A stretch of DNA of 64,000 bases. Source: Desulfobacterales bacterium. GTDB taxonomy: Bacteria; Desulfobacterota; Desulfobacteria; Desulfobacterales; JAHEIW01. Both the position numbers and the translations under genes were made by a program. Where the stretch lies: contig JASJAN010000015.1 in the NCBI GenBank assembly GCA_030066985.1, positions 1 to 64,000 on the forward strand, in the 5' to 3' direction. Positions 8,261 to 17,637 of the stretch are shown here, piece after piece (the first letter of the stretch is position 1; each line of letters begins with the position of its first letter). Under the pieces are notes generated by a model. That model saw only the letters and a program-made list of their open reading frames with translations, ran no database searches and was not told the DNA's origin.

Positions 8261-9466
8261 TTAATTCGGTTGGGTCAGGACAGCCTCGATGCGTTCTAAT
8301 GCCCAGTCGATTTCTTCTTGCGTGATCACCAGCGGCGGGGCAAATCGAATCGTGTTTTCATGGGTCTCTTTGCACAACAGGCCCTTGGCCATCAATTGCT
8401 CGCAATACTGGCGGGCACCACCGGCATCGTCGGTCATTTCAACAGCCAGCATAAGCCCCCTGCCGCGTACCGTCTTGATGTGGGGTGCCTGAATGCCGGC
8501 AAGATTCGATAAAAAATAATCCCCCATCTTGGCAGCATTTTCGATCATCCCCTCTTCGACCAACACCTTGAGCGCTATCCGCGCAATGGCGCAGGCCAAT
8601 GGGTTGCCGCCAAAAGTGCTGCCGTGCTCGCCGGGACGCAATACATCCATAACCTCTTTGTTGGAAAGCACCGCCGATATGGGATAAAATCCACCCGAGA
8701 GGGCTTTGCCGATCAGCGTCAGATCGGCTTCAATGCCTTCATGTTCTTCAGCCAACAGTTTTCCGGTGCGCCCCAGGCCCGTCTGGATTTCATCGAGGAT
8801 CAGAACAACATTGTGTTGCGAGCAGATCGATCTGGCTTTGCGTAGGAAACCATCGGGCGGAATAATCACCCCGGCTTCACCTTGAATGGGCTCGGTCAGA
8901 AACGCCACTGTATTTGGCGTTATGGCCGCTTCTAGAGCACCGCTGTCGCCAAAGGGAATAATTTTAAAACCGGGCGTAAAGGGGCCGAAATTTTCACGAG
9001 ACGGCTGATCGGTGCTAAACCCCACGATGGTTATGGTGCGCCCGTGAAAATTATTTTCACACACAATGATTTCTGCCTGATTCTCAGGAACCCCTTTGAC
9101 CTGATAACCCCACTTGCGAACCGCTTTAATAACCGTTTCCACTGCCTCGGCACCACTGTTCATCGGTAATACTTTGTGTGAATTGGTTAAATCACAAAGC
9201 TCTTTGTACAGCAGACCCAGTTGATCATTGCGAAAGGCCCTGGAGGTAAGCGTCAGGTTCTGTGATTGTTCGATCATGGTGCCCATGATTTTCGGATGGC
9301 AATGGCCCTGATTAACCGCCGAATAAGCTGACAGGCAATCCATATATTTATTGCCCTCAACATCCCAGACCCATATGCCTTCACCGCGCTGTAAGACCAC
9401 ATCCAACGGCTTGTAGTTATGGGCGCCGTGCTCATCCTCCAGATTAATGTAGTCCTGAGGTTTCAT
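8261..9466 (-). CDS. rocD: Ornithine aminotransferase (ornithine-oxo-acid transaminase)
   Basis: A 401-aa PLP-dependent class III aminotransferase converting ornithine and 2-oxoglutarate to glutamate-semialdehyde and glutamate. The order matches RocD closely: [17 protein letters not shown] near residue 42, [49 protein letters not shown], the PLP lysine in [12 protein letters not shown], and [16 protein letters not shown] strong AGGAGG site precedes the ATG. It stands alone, consistent with arginine/ornithine catabolism or proline supply. Confidence 0.92.
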   Translation of the reverse strand: MKPQDYINLEDEHGAHNYKPLDVVLQRGEGIWVWDVEGNKYMDCLSAYSAVNQGHCHPKIMGTMIEQSQNLTLTSRAFRNDQLGLLYKELCDLTNSHKVLPMNSGAEAVETVIKAVRKWGYQVKGVPENQAEIIVCENNFHGRTITIVGFSTDQPSRENFGPFTPGFKIIPFGDSGALEAAITPNTVAFLTEPIQGEAGVIIPPDGFLRKARSICSQHNVVLILDEIQTGLGRTGKLLAEEHEGIEADLTLIGKALSGGFYPISAVLSNKEVMDVLRPGEHGSTFGGNPLACAIARIALKVLVEEGMIENAAKMGDYFLSNLAGIQAPHIKTVRGRGLMLAVEMTDDAGGARQYCEQLMAKGLLCKETHENTIRFAPPLVITQEEIDWALERIEAVLTQPN

Positions 9467-9776
9467 GCCACGTCCTCCTGGTTAAGGCGTTGATAAAACA
9501 AAATGTTAACCCCGTTTGCGCCCATTATTTCACACATGACGGGGCGGGTCAATACAATGAGTTTTTGGCGGTCATCTCTGTTGTCAGGGTTTTCAGGACT
9601 CCGGAATTGTCGGACATGGTCATGTTGCCGAGATACATCAAATCAGCAAGGCAGGTAACAGGAAAGGCATACCGGCTGCTGTTTAACCGGTCACATCAAT
9701 GGGCACACGGATTTAGCAAAGAAACGCCCAGACGGCAATTATCAGATCAAAGGAGGAAGCAAATCCTGGTTTTAGG
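9467..9776. other. Gap without a supported gene
   Basis: A 96-codon TTG-initiated frame crosses this stretch on the plus strand, but it has no ribosome site and no family resemblance. It is treated as non-coding, probably holding the promoter of the aminotransferase gene. Confidence 0.4.
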
Positions 9777-9980
9777 CTAGTCTATTTCCCACTGGGGGCT
9801 GTTCCGACCGGGATTTAAAAAATTGCGGTAGCAGTCTTCGCAAATAAGGTGCCGATCACCGCGAATCCATTCTGATTCAGAAGTCAGGTGTCGTTGACAA
9901 TAATCGCACCGTGTTGCGTCAACCGTACCGGGTTGCACTGTACGATCTTTATCTTTTTTTAGTCTTGGATTCATCATCAA
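9777..9980 (-). CDS. Small four-cysteine zinc-finger-like protein
   Basis: A 67-aa basic protein with CDYCQRHL and CEDCYRNFL, a CxxC pair repeated about 20 residues apart as in treble-clef/LIM-like zinc ribbons. The N-terminal tail is Lys/Arg-rich. GAGG sits 5 nt before the ATG. Probably a Zn-binding protein; partner and role unknown. Confidence 0.6.
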   Translation of the reverse strand: MMMNPRLKKDKDRTVQPGTVDATRCDYCQRHLTSESEWIRGDRHLICEDCYRNFLNPGRNSPQWEID

Positions 9981-10333
9981 GCCTCAGTTCTAGTTCCGGG
10001 TGAGTTCTGGTAAGCGCGTATGGGTCTGTCTGAAGTTAATATGGCAAATTCAATGCCAGATCGAAGAATGATGCCTTTTCGTTATGATCTAATATGATTT
10101 TATAATGTTAGCTAACGATGCGCCGTTGATGGAGAGGGATTAAATGTGACAGAAGTGCAATAAATAAGGTGTTTGCCCAACAAAATTGTAATAAATATCT
10201 TTCGATTGGGTTTGATGTTTGGTTGAATGCAGCCTAACTGATCCGGACGGCTTTAATTATGTCTTGCCCGTTGCAACAGAAACAGTTAAAGGATCACATT
10301 CGCCGATCAGAATCTATTTCAGGAGGAGCAACC
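9981..10333. other. Gene-free gap, 353 bases
   Basis: Between divergent genes, so likely to hold both promoters. AT-rich around 10080-10210. In-frame extensions of the DUF2284 gene into this gap lack a ribosome site. Confidence 0.4.
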
Positions 10334-10897
10334 ATGACAGACAAGTCAAAAAGCAGTGCAACAGCCCGCAAAAAATTAGACAACCTAATTCGTGCCAAGG
10401 GGTACAGCGATTATAAATGGATAGATCCGCAAAAAATAATTGTTTCGCAATGGGTTCGTATGAAATGCATGTATGGCTGTGGCGAATACGGCCATAATGC
10501 GTGTTGCCCACCGAATGTGCCTTCTGTTTCCGAATGCGAGCGGTTTTTTCATGAATACAGCGATGCGATCATTTTTCGGTTTGAAAAAACAGTCGATAAG
10601 CCGGAAGATCGCCATGCATGGTCTAAGAAAGTAAACAACCAATTGGCCAAGCTTGAACGGGAAGTGTTTTTAGGCGGTTTCGAAAGGGCTTTTATGCTGT
10701 TTATGGACAGCTGCGGAATCTGCAAAGAATGCAGAGCAACCCGCGAGGAATGCAAGCAGCCCCGGGCCGCCCGCCCTTCTCCGGAGGCCATGGCCGTTGA
10801 TGTGTATTCAACGGTAAAGCAATTCGGATTTCCGATTGCGGTGCGCACGGATGTTACGCAGGAAATGAACCGTTATGCGCTTTTGATGATTCGATAA
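10334..10897 (+). CDS. DUF2284 predicted metal-binding protein
   Basis: A 187-aa Cys-rich protein of the DUF2284 family, common in anaerobes. Visible clusters: MKCMYGCGEYGHNACCPPNV near residue 45 and SCGICKECRATREECKQP near residue 140, likely ligating Fe-S or another metal. Mechanism is not established and no redox partner is adjacent. The start is fixed by AGGAGGAGCAACC directly before ATG 10334. Confidence 0.8.
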   Translation: MTDKSKSSATARKKLDNLIRAKGYSDYKWIDPQKIIVSQWVRMKCMYGCGEYGHNACCPPNVPSVSECERFFHEYSDAIIFRFEKTVDKPEDRHAWSKKVNNQLAKLEREVFLGGFERAFMLFMDSCGICKECRATREECKQPRAARPSPEAMAVDVYSTVKQFGFPIAVRTDVTQEMNRYALLMIR

Positions 10898-11064
10898 ATG
10901 CAAAAATTTCCACCCTTTTGGGCTTCAGCTGTGCGCAATGGTTGAAAATTTATAGGCAGTGTTTTATAATACCAGGATTAATTCATAATGCAGGGACATA
11001 ACAAAGACTGTGCCCTGTAAATCTCAGAGTTTATTTTTTTAGCAAAATATCACATTTTTCTTAA

Positions 11065-11094
11065 AAGAAGGGGCTCTTCGGGGTCCCTTTTCTT
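11065..11094 (+). terminator. UUCG-loop hairpin followed by T-rich tract
   Basis: Stem 11066-11076 pairs with 11081-11091 (two or three G-T wobbles) around a TTCG loop, ending in TTTTCTT. It lies 168 nt after the DUF2284 gene and 26 nt before the parvulin start, so it may terminate the former or act in the leader of the latter. Confidence 0.55.
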
Positions 11095-11119
11095 AGGCAC
11101 CTTCAAAGGAGATAACTAA

Positions 11120-12103
11120 ATGAAGTCTTCCCAGATCCGGCCGGCTATTTATATCCTGACGCTGTTGGCGTTTGTTCTGGTGTCAGCGATAGCTTTGGCC
11201 GCCGAGAAAAAAGCACCCGCAGATAAAGCGGCGTCTGTCAACGGGGTCGCCATCAGCAAAAACGATTTTGATCGCGAATTGGGGTTTTTCATCAAACGCG
11301 CAAACCGGAGCGGGCAACAGGTACCTGAAGCTCAAATGGGAGCGATGAAAAACGAAGTGCTAAATAGTCTTATCGACCGTGAATTGCTTTATCAGGAAAG
11401 CCAGAAAAAAGGCATCAAAGTTGATCCCAAAGAAGTTTCCGATCAATTACAAAAAATCAAGCAACGCTATCCCAGCGGAGACGAATTTAAAAAACTGCTG
11501 GCCGATATGGAACTCACTGAATCAGACGTACAGAAACAGATTGAACGCGGCATGGCTATTCAAGAGCTGATCGACAAGGAAGTAGCGGCAAAGATAAAAA
11601 TTGGTGATGAAGAGGTTAAATCCTACTACGATGACAATCCAAAACTCTTTCAACAGCCCGAGCAAGTCAAAGCCAGCCATATCCTCATCAAAGTGGATGC
11701 CGATGCACCTCAGACGAAAAAGGATGAAGCCCGCAAAAAAATTGAATCGGTGCGTGAAAAAGCCAAAAAGGGCGAAGATTTTGCTACCCTGGCCAAAACC
11801 TATTCCGAAGGCCCCAGCGGACCAAGTGGCGGTGATCTGGGCTATTTCAGGCGTGGTCAGATGGTCAAACCCTTTGAAGAGGCTGCCTTTAGCCTGAAAA
11901 CCAATGAGACCAGTGACATTGTTGAAACCCGATTCGGGTATCATCTGATCAAAGTCGTTGATAAAAAACCTGCCCAAAAGGTCGCCTATGCCGAGGTCAA
12001 GGAGCGGCTTTCCGAGCACCTCAAACAGCAAAAAATGGATTCAGAGACCGTAACTTACATTCAAGGCCTTAGAAGTGGGGCAAAAATCGAAAAATTCTTA
12101 TAG
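11120..12103 (+). CDS. Exported peptidyl-prolyl isomerase, SurA/PrsA-like parvulin
   Basis: A 327-aa periplasmic folding catalyst. Residues 1-28 form a signal peptide (LTLLAFVLVSAIALAAE). A SurA-N-like helical chaperone domain covers about 35-160, starting SVNGVAISKNDFDRELGF. A parvulin rotamase domain follows at about 180-275, with VKASHILIKV, GEDFATLAKTYSEGPSG, GGDLGYFRRGQMVKPFE and TRFGYHLIKVVDK. AAAGGAGATAACTAA precedes the ATG. Expected to help outer-membrane or exported proteins fold. The next gene starts 30 nt on and may be co-transcribed. Confidence 0.9.
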   Translation: MKSSQIRPAIYILTLLAFVLVSAIALAAEKKAPADKAASVNGVAISKNDFDRELGFFIKRANRSGQQVPEAQMGAMKNEVLNSLIDRELLYQESQKKGIKVDPKEVSDQLQKIKQRYPSGDEFKKLLADMELTESDVQKQIERGMAIQELIDKEVAAKIKIGDEEVKSYYDDNPKLFQQPEQVKASHILIKVDADAPQTKKDEARKKIESVREKAKKGEDFATLAKTYSEGPSGPSGGDLGYFRRGQMVKPFEEAAFSLKTNETSDIVETRFGYHLIKVVDKKPAQKVAYAEVKERLSEHLKQQKMDSETVTYIQGLRSGAKIEKFL

Positions 12104-12133
12104 GCATTACCGTTGATTGAAAGGAGGGCTGAA

Positions 12134-12817
12134 ATGACAATTAAAGTTACCTGGTACAGTCATGCCTGCTTTCTCATCGAAACCGACCAAACCCGTCTGC
12201 TGATCGATCCATTTCTGAGTGACAACCCATTAGCATCCAATACGGCCGATGAGATTCAAACCGACTATATTCTGGTATCTCATGGACATGGTGATCATCT
12301 GGGCGACACCATTAGCATTGCCAAACGAACCCAGGCCACCGTCATCTCCAATTATGAGATCCAAAACTGGCTGATCGGACAGGGAGTCGAGAATACGCAC
12401 CCGCAGCACATTGGCGGCGGCTTCGATTACCCCTGGGGCAGGGTCAAGCTGACGATTGCCCAGCACGGATCTGCGCTGCCGGATGGATCCTACGGCGGCA
12501 ACCCCTGTGGTTTTCTGCTGTATATCGCCGACAAAAAAATCTATCACGCTTGTGATACCGGGCTATTTTATGACATGAAGCTGATCGGTGAAGAGGGCAT
12601 CGATCTGGCGATTTTGCCGATCGGCGATAACTTTACCATGGGCCCTGATGATGCGCTTCGTGCTGTCAAGCTGATCGAACCGCGGCAGGTGGTTCCGATT
12701 CATTACGACACTTTTGATGTCATCGAACAAGACCCCCACGCCTGGGCCGCACGGGTAAAAGAAGAAACCTCAGCCCAAGCAACCGTGCTGAACCCCGGCG
12801 AATCGATCGAGCTGTAA
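12134..12817 (+). CDS. UPF0173 metal-dependent hydrolase (metallo-beta-lactamase fold)
   Basis: A 227-aa cytoplasmic beta-lactamase-fold protein of the UPF0173/YtkL-like group. Metal ligands are visible: TWYSHACFLIE near the start, SHGHGDHLGD (HxHxDH), AQHGSA and HACDTGLFYDM, ending in VPIHYDTF. Substrate unknown. ATG 12134 follows AAAGGAGGGCTGAA, which excludes the in-frame ATG at 12113. Confidence 0.85.
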   Translation: MTIKVTWYSHACFLIETDQTRLLIDPFLSDNPLASNTADEIQTDYILVSHGHGDHLGDTISIAKRTQATVISNYEIQNWLIGQGVENTHPQHIGGGFDYPWGRVKLTIAQHGSALPDGSYGGNPCGFLLYIADKKIYHACDTGLFYDMKLIGEEGIDLAILPIGDNFTMGPDDALRAVKLIEPRQVVPIHYDTFDVIEQDPHAWAARVKEETSAQATVLNPGESIEL

Positions 12818-12838
12818 TTCAGCTCACATCAAAAAGTT

Positions 12839-12887
12839 AAACGGGCCTTTCCGGTCGTTCATCTGCCGGAAACAGCCCGTTTTTTTA
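12839..12887 (+). terminator. Two-tier terminator hairpin
   Basis: Outer stem ACGGGC (12841-12846) with GCCCGT (12875-12880), inner stem TTCCGG (12849-12854) with CCGGAA (12866-12871), then seven T. It terminates the UPF0173 gene. Confidence 0.85.
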
Positions 12888-12895
12888 GTTACGTT

Positions 12896-13040
12896 GAAAT
12901 GGCTTTTAAACCTTTAGATATTGATCGAGGGCAAGGCTTGATTCGATTCAAAAACGGAGCGTACACGGTAGTACGCGAGTATTTTGGATCGAATTGTAAC
13001 GCAGCCATCGGCCAAGAGATGAGGGTTTAAAAGCCACTTC
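12896..13040. repeat. MITE-like element with 13-bp terminal inverted repeats
   Basis: TGGCTTTTAAACC (12900-12912) is the exact reverse complement of GGTTTAAAAGCCA (13024-13036), and flanking GAAA/CTTC extends the match with one mismatch. Inside, ATTCGATTCAAAA pairs with TTTTGGATCGAAT (one mismatch) and GCGTAC with GTACGC, so the whole 140 bp can fold into one long hairpin. The right terminal repeat supplies the stop codon of the SpoU methyltransferase gene. Confidence 0.75.
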
Positions 13041-13581
13041 CGTGCTGACGATTATATTCATACATAACAATAGACGCCGCTACGCTCACATTCAAACTTT
13101 CCACCTTGCCCACCTGATGAATCTTTAATGATTTGATGTTAGGATAAAGCTCTTTGTTAATTTGGGGCCCGAATTCTTCGTTGCCGAAGATAAATGCACT
13201 TTTTTTAGGCAGGTTTGCCGCGGCAAGATCTTCGCCGTGGGAGGCCTCCATGACATACAGCGTATATTGACACGCCACTAATTCAGCGTAGCAACTGGCA
13301 AAATCGGCATGGAATTTTGCCGGCACCCATTTAAAGGAGCCTTTGGCCGGTGCCGGATCGAAAAAATCGGTTGCGATTAAATGCACTTCGGCCGCTCCAA
13401 AAGCATCGGCACTGCGAAAAATTTTACCAATGTTAAAAAACGGTTTTAAATGATCGAGCACAATAATAAATTGGTGTCTGCCGGAGGGTGCCAGTAGATT
13501 TAAACGTTTCTGTTTTCTGAACCGCCGAATGGCAGACTGCCGCTCTTTTTGAAGATGTCTACGGATACGCCTCAATCCCAT
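13027..13581 (-). CDS. SpoU/TrmH-family RNA 2'-O-methyltransferase
   Basis: A 184-aa SPOUT-class enzyme that would methylate a ribose in tRNA or rRNA using AdoMet. Its three motifs are clear: NIGKIFRSADAFG (motif 1), AFIFGNEEFGP (motif 2) and KVESLNVSVAASIVMYE (motif 3), which form the knot and AdoMet site. The basic N-terminus (IRRHLQKERQSAIRRFRKQK) may bind RNA. ATG 13581 is preferred over TTG 13596. Its stop codon and last residues lie in the terminal repeat of the element at 12896-13040, so the C-terminus may have been altered by insertion. Confidence 0.85.
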   Translation of the reverse strand: MGLRRIRRHLQKERQSAIRRFRKQKRLNLLAPSGRHQFIIVLDHLKPFFNIGKIFRSADAFGAAEVHLIATDFFDPAPAKGSFKWVPAKFHADFASCYAELVACQYTLYVMEASHGEDLAAANLPKKSAFIFGNEEFGPQINKELYPNIKSLKIHQVGKVESLNVSVAASIVMYEYNRQHGSGF

Positions 13582-13847
13582 CAAGTTAACTTTCAAATAA
13601 CAATAAGATAATAGCCGACCCGATCTAAAGATCTCTCCTTTTCAAACCCGAGCGCATGTAACGTTGCCAGCGGATTTAAGGGGTGGTTGTTAATCAGAGA
13701 TAAGCACTTATGTTTAACAGTAGATTAACGACTTCCAGCAATATACTTTGGTATAATCTAGCTGAGGCTGCGGAGCAAGGGCAAAAACAGGCTCACACAA
13801 TTGAATGCTCCAATTGGGATTGCTAAAATTTGGGGAAAGGAGGCACA

Positions 13848-14141
13848 ATGAGTGGACCATATGAAGCAAAGATTCTAAAAGAAATCCGCAGACGCACTCT
13901 GCAACATGCCGATGCATTACGGCAAGAAAAACAATTCATCGCAAAAACGCAACACACACTTGCTGCATTACAGGAGGTAACGGGGCTGCATCGAAATGAA
14001 TTGGAATTGATAGCCGATGCTGCAAAGCGATCTGTTCACGTTTCGCACGATGATTTCTTTTCCATTAAGAGACAAATGCTGATTACCTTCGGTATCTTAG
14101 GCTTAATATTGATTTTATGCGGGTTTGTGGCGATCATCTAA
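13848..14141 (+). CDS. Small C-tail-anchored coiled-coil protein
   Basis: A 97-aa protein with a long helical N-terminal part (ILKEIRRRTLQHADALRQEK) and one C-terminal membrane helix (MLITFGILGLILILCGFVAII) ending almost at the stop. It therefore looks tail-anchored with most of the chain in the cytoplasm. AAAGGAGGCACA precedes ATG 13848. Family not recognised. Confidence 0.65.
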   Translation: MSGPYEAKILKEIRRRTLQHADALRQEKQFIAKTQHTLAALQEVTGLHRNELELIADAAKRSVHVSHDDFFSIKRQMLITFGILGLILILCGFVAII

Positions 14142-14191
14142 TTGGTCAAGCTGGTAATTCATTGAGCGTCCCCGATTGAAAGGAGCGGCAA

Positions 14192-14563
14192 ATGGCAGAT
14201 ATCGTCAAGGTAAATGCAAATGATCTAAAATCTTTTGGTGAGCAAAATTTTGCGCCCAACGTTGTCTACCACGGCAGCGACATCAAGGTTGTGCTGGCGT
14301 ATTTCAAAAAAGATCAGTTTATACCCGTGCATACGCCCCAGGTTGATCTGATACTATATATCCTCGATGGGCAGGCCGAGGTTGTGGCTGGGGATGACCG
14401 TGTGACGGCCGCTGAAGGTGATTTACTCATCATCCCAAAGGGTTTAAAAAGAGGAATCAAGGCAACCAGCGAGTTGTCCATATTGCATGTGGTCCAACCA
14501 CCACCGGCGGCCGAAGATCATAATGAGGTGCATGCAAAGCTTGCCCAGGGTATATTTGAATAA
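14192..14563 (+). CDS. Single-domain cupin protein
   Basis: A 123-aa small beta-barrel protein. Cupin motifs are weak but present: PVHTPQVDLILYILDGQAEV (motif 1 region) and EGDLLIIPKGLKRGIKAT (motif 2 region). Only some of the usual metal-binding His/Glu are kept, so it may be a binding protein rather than an enzyme. GAAAGGAGCGGCAA gives a strong start. Function not assignable. Confidence 0.75.
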   Translation: MADIVKVNANDLKSFGEQNFAPNVVYHGSDIKVVLAYFKKDQFIPVHTPQVDLILYILDGQAEVVAGDDRVTAAEGDLLIIPKGLKRGIKATSELSILHVVQPPPAAEDHNEVHAKLAQGIFE

Positions 14564-14598
14564 AAGCTGTCCCAAAAACAGCAGATCACGTCCAAGGA

Positions 14599-14613
14599 TC
14601 CGCCTCCGGCGGA
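14599..14613. repeat. Short palindrome TCCGCC-tcc-GGCGGA
   Basis: Perfect 6-bp stem with a 3-nt loop, same unit as at 144-158 and 18697-18711. It lies between the convergent cupin and radical SAM genes; no T-run follows directly. Confidence 0.5.
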
Positions 14614-14646
14614 TTAGATGCATTTTTGAGATAGCTTTCAGTCATA

Positions 14647-16554
14647 TTAGATCCAGTTGAGGGCTTTGACCGTGTAATCATCCGGCATCGTCAGCATCAA
14701 CCAGCGTCTTTGAAGCCGCACATTTGCAAAGCTGATAAACGGAAGATCTTCAGCGTGCCCGGCCATTCGATCCTGCCAGGCCTTAATTTCTTCATCCCCA
14801 GCGGAAACATCGACCAAAATGCCATCCAAATCAGACAACTCAGATAAGTCCGTTAGTTCCGGAAAGCGCTTTTTCTGCCACCAGAAAACCTGGCGCTCCA
14901 TATCACGGTTAAATCTGATGTTCGCGTCCTGCGTCACCAGGGTAAATAGGACCGCTCGGTTACCGGCCGCCGGAAAAAGGTAGCGCAAATCCTGATCCAG
15001 AAAATGCGGCCGCTGCAATTTAACAGCTGACAGGATCGATAGGCTCTGGGGCATGCTCGGGGGCTCCATGAAGATCATCTCAAAAGGCGTGAACGGATTG
15101 ATTTCGGTTAGAACACCCACAGCTGATTTGATATACGCTAATGACGACAGCGTCGGCTGGATGAAAACCTGATAGGGCTGGGTTAGTCGTTTTGCCAGTG
15201 CGGTCAATTCAGAAAGCGGTCGCTTAGAGTGCAGCTGAAGCTTGTTGATAAACGGCTCATTTGCAATCTTAACGGCAATATCATTTGGATGCGTTTGCGA
15301 CCCTTCCGCCCCGGACTTCCAGGAAACATCCAAATCTGGCATAGGGTACAAAACGACATCAAAACGCACCTCGGCATGATCGATGGCCAGTAAAAGATCT
15401 TCAGCAGGAAATGAGTTACTTTCCATCAAGGTATACGGTGGTTTAGGATTATAGCGCAGCCCCAGCACGGTGCTGTTGCGTCGAAAATCAGTTCCCGGTA
15501 AAACCGACAGCGGAAAGACCTGAATATCATCAGCCAGATGATGTTCAGCCACAAACTCAATCGAACGGCTAACGCCCTGCAAATCGTCACCTGGCAGCCC
15601 TACAATCAGATCAATGGCCGGCACGATACCGCGCTGTTTTAACATCTGGGCACCATTAGCAAATTGTTCCAGGCGAGTGGGCCGGTTCATGATCTTCAGC
15701 GCCCGGGGGTTGGTGCTTTGCAAGCCGATTTCAAACCAGGAAAAGCCTGCGGCGGCAAACAAATCCGCCAACTCGGCATCAATGCTTTCAGCGCGAATTT
15801 CGCTGATGATTTCAAGATCCCGTTTGCGGTTTATTCGACTGATTTTGGCTAAGAGCTCTTTAAGTCCGGGGTGGACGTTCAGGGAAGGGTCCAGCAGATA
15901 TAGCTCTTTAACCCCATGATCAAGCGCCCATTGGACCCCTTGCAGCAAATGGGTCTCATCGGCAAAAGACACCCCTTTATGTGATTTGTTATAGTAACAG
16001 TAGCCGCAGCGGTACGGGCATCCCCGTTGGGTTTCCAGCAGCATCACATTCTCAATTTCCGGCTCTAAAAGATTCAGCAAATAAGGGCTCGGGCTTGCCT
16101 CAAAAAGCGCTCCGGCCGGCTCCTGCGCGCTGCCGGCTTTCCAGGTTGACGGATCCTCAAGAAGTTTAGCGAAGATGGTTTCGCCTTCACCATAAACATA
16201 GAAATCAACTGCATCTGAAATGACTGCCGGGTTGTCCGGGGTGATTTCAGGACCACCAAAGACAATTCTTGACGCAGTTAATTGCTTTAGTTTCTGGGCG
16301 AAATACAGAGACCGCTCCAGATTCCAGCAGTATACCGTAAAACCAATGACATCCGGCTTGCGTTCAAGCAGAATTTCCAGCAAAGCCGCATCGCCGACAT
16401 AGGCGGCGATACTTTCAGGCAAGATATCAACCTGTGCCCCGGGCACACGCCGGGCGGCCTGTTTGAGACAGGCGGCACCCAAAGGAATATTGCCGGTATG
16501 GACACCGTAGTTTAAACGCGGCACCGGGAGCTGCACCAGCAGAGCATGGACCAT
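14647..16554 (-). CDS. B12-binding-domain radical SAM protein
   Basis: A 635-aa protein. The N-terminal 150 residues match a cobalamin-binding-like Rossmann domain (HTGNIPLGAACLKQAA, DVIGFTVYCWN, IVFGGPEITPDN). The radical SAM core follows with ETQRGCPYRCGYCYYNKSHK carrying CX3CX2C, then LLDPSLNVHP, FEIGLQSTNPRAL and DLIVGLPGDD. Such proteins methylate or rearrange unactivated carbons, but the substrate cannot be inferred. It may form an operon with the YkgJ-type gene 28 nt upstream on the same strand. Confidence 0.88.
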   Translation of the reverse strand: MVHALLVQLPVPRLNYGVHTGNIPLGAACLKQAARRVPGAQVDILPESIAAYVGDAALLEILLERKPDVIGFTVYCWNLERSLYFAQKLKQLTASRIVFGGPEITPDNPAVISDAVDFYVYGEGETIFAKLLEDPSTWKAGSAQEPAGALFEASPSPYLLNLLEPEIENVMLLETQRGCPYRCGYCYYNKSHKGVSFADETHLLQGVQWALDHGVKELYLLDPSLNVHPGLKELLAKISRINRKRDLEIISEIRAESIDAELADLFAAAGFSWFEIGLQSTNPRALKIMNRPTRLEQFANGAQMLKQRGIVPAIDLIVGLPGDDLQGVSRSIEFVAEHHLADDIQVFPLSVLPGTDFRRNSTVLGLRYNPKPPYTLMESNSFPAEDLLLAIDHAEVRFDVVLYPMPDLDVSWKSGAEGSQTHPNDIAVKIANEPFINKLQLHSKRPLSELTALAKRLTQPYQVFIQPTLSSLAYIKSAVGVLTEINPFTPFEMIFMEPPSMPQSLSILSAVKLQRPHFLDQDLRYLFPAAGNRAVLFTLVTQDANIRFNRDMERQVFWWQKKRFPELTDLSELSDLDGILVDVSAGDEEIKAWQDRMAGHAEDLPFISFANVRLQRRWLMLTMPDDYTVKALNWI

Positions 16555-16582
16555 GGAGGTGGCTCTTTCGGTTTTTAAAACA

Positions 16583-17137
16583 TTAAGATGGCAGGCGGTC
16601 TAATAAAACCGCTGCGGCAATGGACAAACGCACAGGCAACTGCACATTCACCCGCCTTATAAAAGCCGTGTTGATGGCTCTTAGCGAGCAGTTGATTCGG
16701 TCCAGATCGGTGATGGCGTCCTGCGGAACGCCTGACTTATCTTTAAAATTGTGACGGCAATACCCGATTGACGGCTGCCCGTTGTAAATTGTCTGCAATG
16801 GAAATCCATGGGTTCGGCAGATGATCGGCCGAAATGGGTACAACCCGCAGGCCCTCTCTTTGAGCAAAGGGCAATTCCAAAAAGTATCCGCTTGCGCCCG
16901 TTGTCGGATGGCAGCAGCGGTATTTGCGGGCAGCTCCTGGAGGGCGATGAAAACCGATAGGGCTTCGACGGGAAAAATCGATAAATTACGGCAACCGCAG
17001 TCACACCCCTTACGGCAGAAGATATCTGTGGGATATCGACTGCGCACACCGTCCAACATGCGGTCCACTTGGGCCACTAATTCACGGTATGACCTCAGGC
17101 AGTTGTTTAATCGGATATCCATATCGATATCATACAT
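16583..17137 (-). CDS. YkgJ-family cysteine-cluster protein
   Basis: A 184-aa protein with the YkgJ/CxxCxxCC pattern: FCRKGCDCGCRNLSIFPVEA near residue 40, CPLLKERACGLYPFRPIICR near residue 90, then a late GYCRHNF. It probably binds Fe-S or zinc; biochemical role unknown. ATG 17137 (MYDIDMDIRLNN) was chosen because an upstream extension would run into the FmdB-like gene. It lies directly upstream of the radical SAM gene on the same strand, which may be functional. Confidence 0.75.
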   Translation of the reverse strand: MYDIDMDIRLNNCLRSYRELVAQVDRMLDGVRSRYPTDIFCRKGCDCGCRNLSIFPVEALSVFIALQELPANTAAAIRQRAQADTFWNCPLLKERACGLYPFRPIICRTHGFPLQTIYNGQPSIGYCRHNFKDKSGVPQDAITDLDRINCSLRAINTAFIRRVNVQLPVRLSIAAAVLLDRLPS

Positions 17138-17294
17138 CTTCGCTGGAGTCTGACAACAAACGTTTAGGGCTTGATTTTGATTGGATCGAACACTGTTTGA
17201 TAGGCAGAAGGCCTTTGCGTCTAAAGACAATAACTGGCGAAGGGCGTTTGAACAATATAGTTTCCTCAAACTGAGGAAAGACGAATTAAATTCC

Positions 17295-17498
17295 TCAGCC
17301 GGAAGGCTTGCAGGCCGGCGCATTGAACCCGCCCGAGCCGGAGGCGATGCCCTGGGCTCTGATACACCCTGCTGACATTAGCTTCTCAACATCGCCGCAT
17401 TGACATTCAGGACATTCAGGGTCAGGATCTTTGGAAGACATCATCAGTGCTTCAAAACAATGACAGCAGGCCTTACATTGATATTCGTAGATTGGCAT
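17295..17498 (-). CDS. FmdB-type zinc-ribbon protein
   Basis: A 67-aa protein beginning MPIYEYQCKACCHCFEAL, the hallmark of the FmdB family, with a second knuckle CPECQCGDVEKL. FmdB was named as a putative regulator of formamidase and is widespread as a small zinc ribbon. AGGAG precedes the ATG. The C-terminal 25 residues are Gly/Ala-rich and flexible. Confidence 0.85.
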   Translation of the reverse strand: MPIYEYQCKACCHCFEALMMSSKDPDPECPECQCGDVEKLMSAGCIRAQGIASGSGGFNAPACKPSG

Positions 17499-17637
17499 TC
17501 AATGCTCCTCATAGCTTAATTTCGGAATATAATAGTCGCTATCGCCCAAAAGTCAATACAGCAAACCTGAAAAGGTAACTATTATATAAAATCTCACCTT
17601 AACATGGATTCATTTATTTACATTTTTTTAATAATCT

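Noticed and set aside
9490-9780. 96-codon plus-strand frame
   Set aside because: TTG start without ribosome site, no recognisable family, and located in the promoter gap of the aminotransferase gene.
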